This document shows positions 20,521 through 30,084 of a stretch of DNA of 64,000 nucleotides, piece by piece. Numbering within the stretch: position 1 is the first letter of the stretch; every line of letters starts with the position of its first letter. Source of the stretch: Rosa chinensis (taxonomy: Eukaryota > Streptophyta > Magnoliopsida > Rosales > Rosaceae); assembly GCF_002994745.2 (NCBI RefSeq), contig NC_037089.1, positions 3,946,001-4,010,000 on the forward strand, given 5' to 3'. The notes under the pieces were generated by a model. That model saw only the letters and a list, made by a program, of their open reading frames with translations. It had not been told where the DNA came from and did not search any database. A program made the position numbers and the translations under genes.

Positions 20521-21035
20521 TGTACATGCATGTCCATTTGCAAGCATAATTAGCTGTAATGAGCCACGCTCATGGTACCACCGGGGGTACCAACGCCCAC
20601 CATATGAGTGACTGACGTAAAGACAGTTAGCCGGGTTACCGCCTGAGCCCCGGATCAACCCCAAAGCACCGCCGACGCGCCGCCACGCGCCGTGTCAAGA
20701 TGGCATCAGAAGCTACTGAAACTGGGAACTGAAGCACCATCAGTCCCACATCGAAAACAAGGAGAAGATCATCCTCTTCCTCACCTATAAAAGGTCCTCT
20801 CCTCTCTCCTCATTTATTACGCATTCAATACTTACCTACTGTTACTTTGTCAACATAAATACATTGACTAACTTAGGCATCGGAGAGTTGAAGACCGCCC
20901 GGCGCGGTCTCCCTCTGACGCCCATTGTATTTTATTTGACAGGTAACGGGAACCATTCACAACAAAGGTATCGATCCGCCTGCCGGATCAGCGTTAACTA
21001 AGGTCCAGCTACCGCTAGACTTTTAGACATTAACA
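20521..21035 (+). repeat. 3' LTR of the young Tat element
   Basis: 515 bp, TGTACATGCA...CATTAACA. It differs from the 5' LTR only at 20556 in my reading and is followed by the CCTGG target duplication. Confidence 0.95.
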
Positions 21036-21178
21036 CCTGGAAATGAAATGCGGGATTTGGACTTTTGGAAAGGATTGATAGACCATCACGAACAGGCACT
21101 ACATGGAGGAAGTCCATGTTAATTACAGACAATTCATGAAAGAATACAAATACCATACATATGAAAACACAATGTCAC

Positions 21179-21443
21179 CTAAAGCTGAATTCGCATTATC
21201 CTTGGACAAAGACGGTTTGTGTGAGTAAGTGTACAAGAAAAGTGGCATTGCTTCCTCTCTGTCAAATTCATGCTTGTCAATAGTTTTCCGAGAGGCCGGA
21301 TTTCCAGAATCCCTGCATAAAATGGGTAAAATTTAGCAATCTGATTAAAAGGAGGACCGAAGGAGGAAACATTTCAACAATATCTAGACAATGACAAGCT
21401 TACCTTATATTTTCATTTGATTCTTCATCATCTCTAGAGATAG
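21179..21443 (-). CDS. Two inner exons of the unrecognised gene split by the Tat element
   Basis: Minus strand. First exon 21443-21404 (acceptor GTGATCAG, donor GTAAGC) reads ISRDDEESNENI; second exon 21312-21179 (acceptor ATGCAG, donor GTGACA) reads DSGNPASRKTIDKHEF, DREEAMPLFLYTYSHK and PSLSKDNANSAL. The phases chain without a break (2 nt in, 2 nt out; 1 in, 1 out) into the terminal exon at 8869-8918. The upstream exon is not identified: immediately upstream on the same strand is the truncated translocator at 21448-21939, whose frame ends in TGA just before the acceptor. I do not recognise the protein family. Confidence 0.55.
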
Positions 21444-21447
21444 CTGA

Positions 21448-21939
21448 TCACAAAACCAAAGACTTAAAAACGAAAGTAATAAAAAACGTGCACATAAAAA
21501 GAAGCCATGGGAATGGGAAAACATTCAGTGCCTTCTTGTTGTAGATATTGAAGACAATGTTCTGGAAGTACCAGAGCCCAAAGATTAAGGAAAGCTGGGC
21601 GGTTGTGACTTTAGGCTTTGGAACTGTGGGTTCAATATCTCCATTGGGGTTGGCTTCTGATGCAGAAGAAGCTTTTGGGGTTTGGGATCTGGGTTTGGAG
21701 GAGAAGAAAGATGGGAACTTTGGGTTCAAACCATGGATCTGGGAAGTGGGTTTTGAGGAGAATCCAAATGGGTGGGCATAGATTCTGGTGAAACGCTTGG
21801 TGGGTGTGTGGAGCAGAGCAGATGAGGTGGGGAATCTTGTGTTGGGGAGGGAAGAGGGGGAGGCATTGATGGGGTAGTGATGGGTGGATTTGGAGAAAGT
21901 GACAGTGATGGAAGGACTGTTGAGATTCAGGGTAAGCAT
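21448..21939 (-). pseudogene. Truncated plastid xylulose-5-phosphate/phosphate translocator (XPT-like)
   Basis: 163 codons from ATG at 21939. Residues 1 to about 80 are Ser/Thr/Pro/basic-rich, like a chloroplast transit peptide. After an acidic linker the sequence reads [32 protein letters not shown], which is the first membrane segment of the plastid phosphate translocator family; the FGLWYFQN pattern is closest to XPT (exchange of pentose phosphates for phosphate across the inner envelope). A full translocator has about 400 residues and 8-10 membrane segments; here homology stops right after PWLL and the frame ends 20 codons later. The 5' flank still has a TATA-like box. It could be transcribed and give a short plastid-targeted protein, but it cannot be a transporter. 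Confidence 0.75.
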
Positions 21940-22058
21940 GTTTGTACTTGTAGATATTAGTTAAGAGAGAGAAAGACAGAGAGTGAGGGAGTGAGATTCT
22001 GCAACTAAAAAAAAGGCAGAAGCTTTAAGGGAGTGGAGGACGAGGTTTTTGTCACTGG

Positions 22059-22066
22059 TTTAAATA
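22059..22066 (-). promoter_or_regulatory. TATA box upstream of the truncated translocator
   Basis: TATTTAAA on the minus strand about 120 bases before the ATG at 21939, followed by a purine-rich leader with GAGA runs. Its retention suggests the copy kept its native 5' flank. Confidence 0.45.
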
Positions 22067-23275
22067 GCACTTTGGGTCCCTTTCAGATTCAGGATATTCT
22101 CTTCTTGTTAGTATTAAAAGGGAAATTTTATTTTCAATTTTTATTTCATATTTAAGTTATTAGTTTAAGATCTATTTACTTTCGGTCTACACACATGTTG
22201 GTGACAGAATTTCAATATTAATAAAGATGAAAGTGAAATGGTATGCGGAAGAATTACGGGCACATGAAAAACGTGCGCTATGCCTCGGCAAAGTCTCACG
22301 CCATCTAGTTCTTGTAAGAGCAAGCTTGTGGGTGAATTGTTCACATAGGAGAATTCTCTATCAAATACAAAAGCAAGTTCATTCTTTAGTTACTGATGCA
22401 ATAAGTACATAAATTCTTAACTAAAACTACATGATGATGATGATGATGATGATGATTATAGTTACTTGTTTGAGGCAATTGATTCACAGCTCAGCGCTTG
22501 AAAATTCATTAGTCTCGTACTTTTCAATTTAGAAGAGAACAGTTTAAAAAATCATGCAGTGATCAGTATCGATCTGACAACTCGATCATAGGAAATTTCC
22601 TTTAAAATATTTACGGTGACTTGTGGATGAAATCTCTGTAACTATTCTTTTACTAGGGTTATGACAAAATTATAAGATTTCCTCGGTTCAAATCAAATCC
22701 AATCAAAACTAATCAACTACTTTGCTTTAACTAATAGGAGATGATTGTTTGTAGTCACAGATTAGCTTGATCAAACATGAAATGTGCATGTGAGAGAATT
22801 TACATATTATTACTTTTTGTTTTGGTAATTTTTTTATTTCCTGATTTATTCAGTAGGAGATTCATGGCTGAGCTGCAGTGCACAATGTGATTAGATTCTA
22901 TTTGGATTATCTTAATCTATATTATCATTCAGAAGGCTAGATTATTTAATTGAGCTAATAGTTTAAATCATAAATCATATATATCTCATATTTCACCCCA
23001 AAAAAAAAATTAAAAAAATTGCAATTACATACAAAGCACCATGAATATGAAGTCAAATGCTACAGAAAGAGTATACAGATAATGGTCCATACGAGGACCA
23101 TCATATTCCTATTATTCTTCCAATAATTCAATTTTGCACTAATACGCGTGCAAAAGGAGAAGAACAAAATCTAGCTCTAAGCTGCAAAAATCTGATAGCA
23201 AAAAGTGCTTTCTTCAGTGGCAATCTACATACTTCTCCAACTAGAAACTCAGCTCCCAGCTATAAAAAAAAACAT
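22067..23275. other. Intergenic AT-rich DNA with a GAT microsatellite
   Basis: No gene recognised. An (ATG)n microsatellite of about nine units lies at 22431-22457. The last nine bases, AAAAAACAT (23267-23275), are the left target duplication of the next element. Confidence 0.6.
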
Positions 23276-24500
23276 GGATTAATTTCAGTTTACCCTCCCT
23301 GAGATTTGGGGGTGTCATCATTCACCCCTGTACTTTCAATTTAAAATTTTTACCCCCTAAACTTTCAAATTTCAATCAGCCGTGTCCAATTTTTACTATT
23401 CCGTCCAAATTGGACGTTAAGTTTGACTTTTGAGGGCTAAAATGGTCATTTCAACATTAAAAAATTTAAAAAAAATTATTTTTTTCTGTTTTTTAGTTTT
23501 TTAGTTTTTTCTTTTTTCGGTTTCTTCGCTTTTTTTTTTCTTTTTCTTCTTTTTTTTTTTTTTTTTTTTTCTGTTTCTTCGCTTTTTTTATTTATTTATT
23601 ATTTTTTTATTTTATTTTGTCTTCAACCTATACACCACAAGTTATAATAGGTTTATGAAAACAAAAAAATACTCTAGGTAGTTGAAAGCCGCTCGCTGGT
23701 CTACGATATTTGTGACATATCTCCGATAAAGTGAAGAATTTAGGATATATCTCCAATAAAGTGAAGAAATATCTGTAAAAAATATTTTACACTTTATCTG
23801 TAAATAAATATCTGTAAAAAATAATTTTACACAGATATTTCTTCACTTTATTGGGGATATACAGATATTTATAGATAAAGTGTAAAATCATTTTTGACAA
23901 ATATTTCTTCACTTTATTGGGGATATATCATAAAATTCTTCAATTTATTGGAGATATATCACAAATATCGTAAACCAAAAATGATTTACACAGATATTTC
24001 TTCACTTTATTGGGGATATACAGATATTTATTTACAGATAAAGTGTAAAATTATTTTTTACAAATATTTCTTCACTTTATTGGGGATATATCCTAAAATT
24101 CTTCACTTTATCAGAGATATATCACAAATATCATAGACCAGCGAGCGGCTTTCAACCACGTAGAGTATTTTTTTGTTTTTATAAAACTATTATAACTTGT
24201 GGTGTATAGGTTGAAGACAAAATAAAAATAAAAAAAATGAAGAAACAGAAAAAAAATAAAAATAAAAATAAATAAATAAATTATTTTTTTAATTTTTAAT
24301 TATTTTTTTAATTTTTTATGTCGAAATGACCATTTTAGCCCTCAAAAGTCAAACTTAACGTCCAATTTGGACGGAATAGTAGAAATTGGATACGGTTGAT
24401 TGAAATTGGAAAGTTTAGGGGGTAAAAATTCAAAATTGAAAGTACATGGGATGAAATGATAACACCCCCAAACCTCAGGGGGGTAAACTGAAATTAATCC
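23276..24500. mobile_element. Foldback Mutator-like element (1225 bp) with 9-bp target duplication
   Basis: The ends are GGATTAATTTCAGTTTACC and its inverted complement GGTAAACTGAAATTAATCC. Nearly the whole element is a palindrome: the left arm through GTTGAAAGCCGCTCGCTGG is mirrored by CCAGCGAGCGGCTTTCAAC on the right. It is flanked by AAAAAACAT at 23267-23275 and again at 24501-24509. A 9-bp duplication with long terminal inverted repeats is the Mutator-like signature. The centre consists of repeated segments around CTTCACTTTATTGG and ACAGATATTT. There is no transposase. Confidence 0.85.
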
Positions 24501-24570
24501 AAAAAACATTGATTGGGAGTTTGTGACCTATGTGCCTAGGTGAAAGTTCTGAACAAGATAGCCATTAACT

Positions 24571-25201
24571 TCATATTTGAAAGTCAATGGTACATCCACC
24601 AATCTTCTCTGCAGTCTCAATTTCTGGTATTATGGAACGATGATTCGAGATTGTGGAACCTGATAGAATATATTTGAGATTCTTGAGAATTTCTTGGGGT
24701 CGGTGTTTAGTATATTTGTGGTTCGCAATTTTCAACGGTTGTGACTCAATGCCAGTTCTGGTAGCTGACCTAGCAAATCCCTTGTTATGAGGTTCTGCAT
24801 CTACAGAAATTCAGTTAATGTACCATAAGTGATTGCACTAATGAAAAACAACCTGATATGGATAATATAATGCACAGACAATTCAAGCATTAGAGTATTC
24901 ACACGATACACGCTTGATATATGACTTTAGAATCAATAACTCAAAAAGATGCAGAGAATACCATGATCTACAAACCTTATGAAATGGTTTAAGAAATATG
25001 TGAATCTAATCATTTTACATCTTATGAGCATCACTCTAAAATGAAATACACTCATTTAGACATTCGCGATTTTAATTTGAACCATCTTATGTTGCCGGCC
25101 CATATATTTGTAAATAAAACCATGAATTTGTTACACTCACAAATTACCTTCAGGTCTAGTTGCAGAATCGAAACATGTTATCCAAGGAAATTCATACCCA
25201 T
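24571..25201 (-). CDS. Two terminal exons of an unknown minus-strand gene
   Basis: Exon 25201-25148 (acceptor TGTCTAAAG, donor GTAATTT) reads GYEFPWITCFDSATRPE. Exon 24800-24571 (acceptor TCTGTAG) continues in phase: AEPHNKGFARSATRTGIE, then YTKHRPQEILKNLKYILSG, then PEIETAEKIGGCTIDFQI and TGA. The phase at both junctions is 1, and the 230-base last exon is fully open, which is unlikely by chance in this AT-rich DNA. No upstream exon was found, so this may be a 3' fragment. I do not recognise the family. The foldback element starts 71 bases past the stop, in the presumed 3' UTR. Confidence 0.45.
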
Positions 25202-26136
25202 CTTTAGACAAAAGAAAAAATTTCCAAATATCCAAATATATTTCCATTAAGCACGCATACTGCTGTCTTGAATTCTAAAACTTCACTTGACCACTTCTTT
25301 GGAAGATAAACAAAAGCAAAGTTTTAAAACACTAGACACAATTTTAGTTTTGTTATACCATATGTTTTCTGCCAACATCAATGAAGGATGCTTTATCCAC
25401 CATGTTCACTTATGCCAACAGAAAACCACAAAACTCATGAGCTTTTAACCTTACATTCTACCCAGATCATAGTCTTTATAAGAAAATTAAGCTCTTGCAT
25501 CTTCAGTTTCAACAATGTGTAAAATTTTGGGAGATTCTAATTCTTCATACATTGTCACACGATCACAGATGCAATACCATATAAACAATCAAAAAATTGT
25601 AAATTTCATCCGGTCACCATCTACTCTAGCCTAATGCACGCTGGGAATGCAACTAGGGTTCTTGACCACAATCAAAAAACTTAATAATCATGCTATAAAT
25701 CGAAACCAATTTCTCAGAAAAACCTGATTTTGCTTTTTCCCCAATTTGCTGCTTAAAAATCACAACGGAAGCATGAATTCGATATCCAGATGCAGCAATC
25801 GACTCTATTGGCTTCTTGATTCACAGTAATCGGGGTTTTGAATCCCCTCTCGAGATGAAAACATCTCGCGTGTTTTCCAAATTTAGTTCCAGACCTTCGT
25901 CTTGATCAAAATTGACCGTTGCAAGGACAACGATCCTTTGTTCTTAAGGTTTTGGGTCGGGTTTGGGCCTGGATCATGACCTTGCTGCGACTGGGACAGA
26001 GTTGTTAACAGGCAGTGGCCTATTACACTGCCTGTTAACTCGTAAAGCAAAAGATTTTTTTTTATTTTTTTTGTTTTGCAAAACCCTAAAACGTTTTTCA
26101 TGTCAAGCAAAACTAAATTCATATTTGTGAGCCTAT
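25202..26136. other. No gene recognised; partly Copia internal leader
   Basis: AT-rich. The right part (about 25870-26136) is probably the start of the internal region of the truncated Copia element whose LTR begins at 26151. A perfect short palindrome (CGAGATG/CATCTCG) lies at about 25853-25869. Confidence 0.4.
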
Positions 26137-26644
26137 GCTCTGATACCAATTGTAAAACCATACATTCATGCTCACAACATATGCAAATCAACTCGACAAC
26201 AATCACACAAGGATCAAGACTTACCTTCAGCAATTACTGGCATGGATTCCATCTTCTGCAGCTGCAAATTCGATCACTAGAATATAGCCTTCTGTTGCTT
26301 ACCAACCTTGCTTCTCAATGGACAGAACTTATGCAATTAACGTCGGTGGCAATAGGGACCAATTCATCCATATATATAGGAGATTTAAACTTCAAGAAGC
26401 ATCCCATGCATTAAAGCAGTCCTTATCGGTTTAGGTTTCCTAGTTAGATTCTTAATGTATCACATCATTGTAGTCTTTCTTGCAGACCAAGAATAGGATT
26501 ACTTACCATAATGAATTGATACACTCTTTCATTAAGTTACAATATTGATTTACAGTTTGTGTCCATGTTGAACTAGTCTTGACATTAAGCTAATTATCAA
26601 TTTACTATATGTTAATGTGTGACAAGTCCATGTTGATTCTAACA
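26137..26644 (-). mobile_element. Copia LTR with primer-binding site, minus orientation, truncated element
   Basis: Read on the minus strand, an LTR of 494 bp (26644-26151) starts TGTTAGAATC and ends TTTTACA. Two bases on is TGGTATCAGAGC (26148-26137), the initiator-Met tRNA PBS of plant Ty1/copia elements. No second LTR or pol is visible to the left, so only the LTR and leader remain. The LTR start cuts directly into the last exon of the PRORP pseudogene at 26645. Confidence 0.75.
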
Positions 26645-26890
26645 CATAATCCTTCCTTGCCTCATGTGATTTAGCTCGCATAATGCATAACCACATTCTT
26701 TCAGCTTCATAACCATGTTCTGACACCACTGGAATGTGCCAGTCCCCTTCCTCTGATTCCTGAGAACATATTTCACCAAGGTGTATAAATATCTACAGTC
26801 TTCTAATCAAAATTCAGTTAACTTACAGTGGCAGAGATTTATTAGTTTTGACCTGAATTACAACGGAACAAGGAGGGGGCATATGAAACT
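26645..26890 (-). pseudogene. PRORP-like pseudogene, C-terminal part (left of the LTR element)
   Basis: Minus strand. The 26890-26853 piece reads FHMPPPCSVVIQ and ends in a good donor (CAG|GTCAAA). After a 93-base intron, exon 26759-26645 (acceptor TTCTCAG) reads ESEEGDWHIPVVSEHG, then AERMWLCIMRAKSHEA. These are the C-terminal zinc-site region motifs of plant proteinaceous RNase P (PRORP2/3 type: MPPPCSVVIQESEKG.WHIP...W.C..R). PRORP removes tRNA 5' leaders. The first piece is the left half of an exon whose right half lies at 37537-37573, and the last exon is cut by a Copia LTR at 26644. It is non-functional here. Confidence 0.85.
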
Positions 26891-27708
26891 GTTTGAGCCC
26901 AAAAGTAATTTTGGTAAGATCCTTTAGTGGATTTAGCATAGCGGGCCGATACCTGCGGCCCAAAAATAAGCCTACTTGGGTTTGGGTTACAGCTTCGCCC
27001 ATTCCGTGATCCATAAGGAAAACGAAACCTTATTATTGGAGTCAAGTAGCAGAGATTGAATAGGAAACTTCAATCAATAATCCTTCTATAGCAAGGAACA
27101 GTCGAAACCCTAGTTATAAATACCAGGTTTCAAGGACAAAGAAAGGACCTCTCTCAAATCAATCAATCCTAGCGATTACAAAGCCTCCCCGGAGAAAACC
27201 TTCAACCTCGTTGAAACCCGGTAACCGCGCGCCAGTCATAGTCTCTCCAAGAGCCAATTGTCAGCATCACCAGATCAACCCGGCGACCGTACTTCCAGTC
27301 CTAGTCTCTCCAAGAGCCGACTGCCAGTACCACTGCCACCGAGACTCCCTCAACCAGCGAAGTAAGGGTAATGCCCTCGCAACCCAGCGAAGCTAAAGTC
27401 ACGCTTTAGCAAAACCCGTGCTTTCTCCAAACTTCCCAGTGATTGCTCTGCTCAGCCTACAACGTTGAGTATCGATTCGGTGACGCGAAGAGATCACATC
27501 CAAAGTCCTTATCCGTAAGGCAAGAAGTCCTTTCTCGGAAGGCTAGAGAAGAACCTTGTGGCGAGGTTGGTGCTCTCCTCGTCCACAACGCTTGAAGAAG
27601 AAGTCAGGTCAAGGGACTCCCCCGACGACTGCACCCCAAGGTGCTGGCACGCCCGCCCACACGCTCAAAAGAGACAGTTTGCACGCCAACTGGTTTTGGA
27701 GCCAAACA
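26891..27708 (+). repeat. 5' LTR of the 10.6-kb element
   Basis: 818 bp with TG/CA ends; the counterpart is 36713-37536 with scattered differences (for example ATACCTGCGG versus ATACCTGCAG, ACGCCC versus ACACACG insert), so the insertion is clearly older than the element at 9047. Confidence 0.95.
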
Positions 27709-27710
27709 TT

Positions 27711-27728
27711 TTGGCACGCCCAGTGGGA
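27711..27728 (+). other. Primer-binding site region
   Basis: TTGGCACGCCCAGTGGGA starts three bases after the 5' LTR end, the expected PBS position. Primer tRNA not assigned. Confidence 0.6.
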
Positions 27729-27746
27729 CGCCAATAGTGTCTCTTC

Positions 27747-30084
27747 GTGAACGTAGCCATTGGGAAGTCAAGCAAAAACCCTTGCCAAAAAGTTTACGCT
27801 AACTGCTCAAAGCATAAGACCTCCAGTTACAGACCGCATTCTCGCGCGGACTGTTGTGGTCTTTCTGAAGAACAAGTGACTCAAAGATTTTCTCGTCATT
27901 CCCAATCACCCGATATGTCAACTGAACGGGAAGAGAATCACCCGACCGCTACTGAGGGTCAGAGTGTCACTACCAATCAGGCCAGTGAGCTTGTTATCAC
28001 TACCGCTGTCTCCAATACAGTGGAAAGTGGAGAAAGAGAGGCTTTCGTTGCGAAGCCTATTCCAGAGGGAGCGACCTCCGAGGTACGGTTCGCGATCATC
28101 ATGGAGAATATTGAAAATCATCGCAAGAAGATGGCCGCTGATTTTGAAAGGGAAACAGCGAAAATAGACTAGCTCATACGCGAACTAGACCAGCGCATTA
28201 CCCGACATGCAGAGGATACTAAGCAACAAATCGCAGAATCAGAGAATGTAGTAAGGGCTCATGCCACAGGTATTGCTAGTGAGCAGAATCAGTGCCAGAA
28301 AGAAATCATGGAGGCTATCACGAACCAAACCAAGCAGACTGCGTCAGATATGGCAGGTCTTCGCAAGGATGGCGCTAACCTCGCAACCGAGGTGGCCATG
28401 CAAAGAGCCGAATTGAACCAGGCACGAGAAGTGTTGAACAAAGCTTTAGGGGATCCTAACGCTATCCTTGGCTCCCTTGGCCAGCCGTCTGGTTCGAGCA
28501 AGTACGAGCGGCAGAATCAGCGAGAGAAGGTTAGCAGCAATACCGCTACACCTTCCGCAACCGTTGCTGCTACACCACTAAAAAATAAAGAGCAAGCTCT
28601 GGTTATCAGCGGCAGCAAAGAAAATGCCACCTCGTCATGCAGACAGACCACCAGACAGAAGCATCAGGCATCAAAAGTTGGTGGAACTTCGTCCGACTCT
28701 ACCACATTTGTTCAATACGACAGCGATGGGGCAGAAAACATATACCAAGAACTGCCAGGAAGCTATTATGGGAATAACTAGGCTGGTAACCTAATTAAGA
28801 TAACAGCCTTGGCAAAAGAAACGCCTATGCCAGCAGTGACTCTTCAGCAACCAGCTACAACCCGCGTTGTACATGTAGGAGAAGGGACAGTGACTGTAAA
28901 CCAAGCAATACCCTTGCAGGCTGCTGGCCATACTGTGGCAACACCCCCTCCTCCTCCTCCGGGCCTAGAATATGTAAGACGTGAAGAGGTAGAGGAAATG
29001 ATCATGCTGGCTAATCCTAGGGCCCAAATGGATGAGGTCTATGAGGGACCTTTCCCACCGCATATAATGCTCTCGCCCTTTCCTAGGGGTTATAAAAATA
29101 TCATATTTTCTACTTTTTCAGGGAAAGACACCGAGAATGCGGCAACCCATTTGGCCAGGTTTAGGGTGCAATGCGGCCAGTACCAGAATGATGATATCCT
29201 CAAATGCAGGATATTGGTACTTCTCTTTCGGGAGCTGCCTTTAGACGGTTTTCCAAACTTCGACCAGGAACAGTGGAGGATTGGCCCGCAATGGAAAAGT
29301 TTTTCCGAGAAACCTTCGGAGCCATTGAGCCTGAGGTTGACTTGACTTCTCTCACTCAGATGGCCCAACAACCTACAGAGTCCGCTGTGGCCTATCTTCA
29401 GCGCTTCCAAATTCAGAAAGCCAAGCTGAACGTCATCCTGCCTGAGAAAGAGTTAGTCAAGCTGGCGGTCAAGGGTTTAGAATCTCGTCAGCGAAAGAAG
29501 CAACATGGCAGCATGATCCAGTCAATGGGAGAACTCATCACAGAGGTGGGCAGCTTTGAACATCTCCTCAGAGAAACTGACGCAAGGAAGAATGAGTCCA
29601 AAGGGACATATGTACCAGGAAAACATCGCACCGTAGCGGCCCTGAGCTACCAGCCGGCTACTTATGACCCTTACTACCATCATCACAGTGAAGAAGTGCT
29701 TCAGGATGACGATGAGGAAGAGGAGAATGATATCGCTGCTTATGAACTAATCGGGAGGAAGAATCCATCCCTGAAGCAACTGAAAATTTCCAAGGAACCT
29801 GTCAAGCTCAAATCGATGGCCTTCACCAAACCTGAATTCGCGACATATACATATGATGCCAATAAGGCACATGAGATTCTGGATGAGATGATCGCCGCGA
29901 AGATGGTGAAAACCGACTTTGGACCTTTTCCTCGACCAGACCAGCTGAAAGGGAAGAAATACTGCAAATTCCACAACTTGTGGAATCACAATACCGCGGA
30001 CTGTGTGAAGCTCAAAGACCAGATTCAGGTATGGCTTAATAATGGCAGTTTGCAGGTGGAAGCTCTAGTAACGGCGGCAGCGCT
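27747..30084 (+). pseudogene. gag of the 10.6-kb element, with stops and a frameshift
   Basis: The reading frame from 27747 is interrupted by TAG at 28170 and another stop at 28779, and shifts frame near 29215-29230. It contains a coiled-coil N-terminal region (ELDQRIT), a Pro-rich spacer (PPPPPPGLEY), the gag core (HLARFRVQCGQYQNDDI, AYLQRFQIQKAKLN) and a zinc-knuckle-like CKFHNLWNHNTADC near the end. Coding is interrupted at 30084 by a solo LTR and resumes at 32554 in the same frame. It once made the particle protein. Confidence 0.8.

Larger units (their letters stand above)
9047..21035 (+). mobile_element. Young, complete Tat-lineage Ty3/gypsy retrotransposon (11,989 bp)
   Basis: Two 515-bp LTRs (9047-9561 and 20521-21035) differ at a single base that I could find (A at 9082, G at 20556). 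They are flanked by a perfect 5-bp target duplication CCTGG (9042-9046 and 21036-21040). The order is LTR, PBS, intact gag-pol, an antisense gene, a tandem repeat array, polypurine tract, LTR. The second, archaeal-type RNase H before integrase and the antisense gene downstream of pol are hallmarks of the plant Tat lineage (Retand, Grande and Ogre relatives). Near-identical LTRs and an open polyprotein indicate a recent insertion that may still be competent. Confidence 0.95.
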
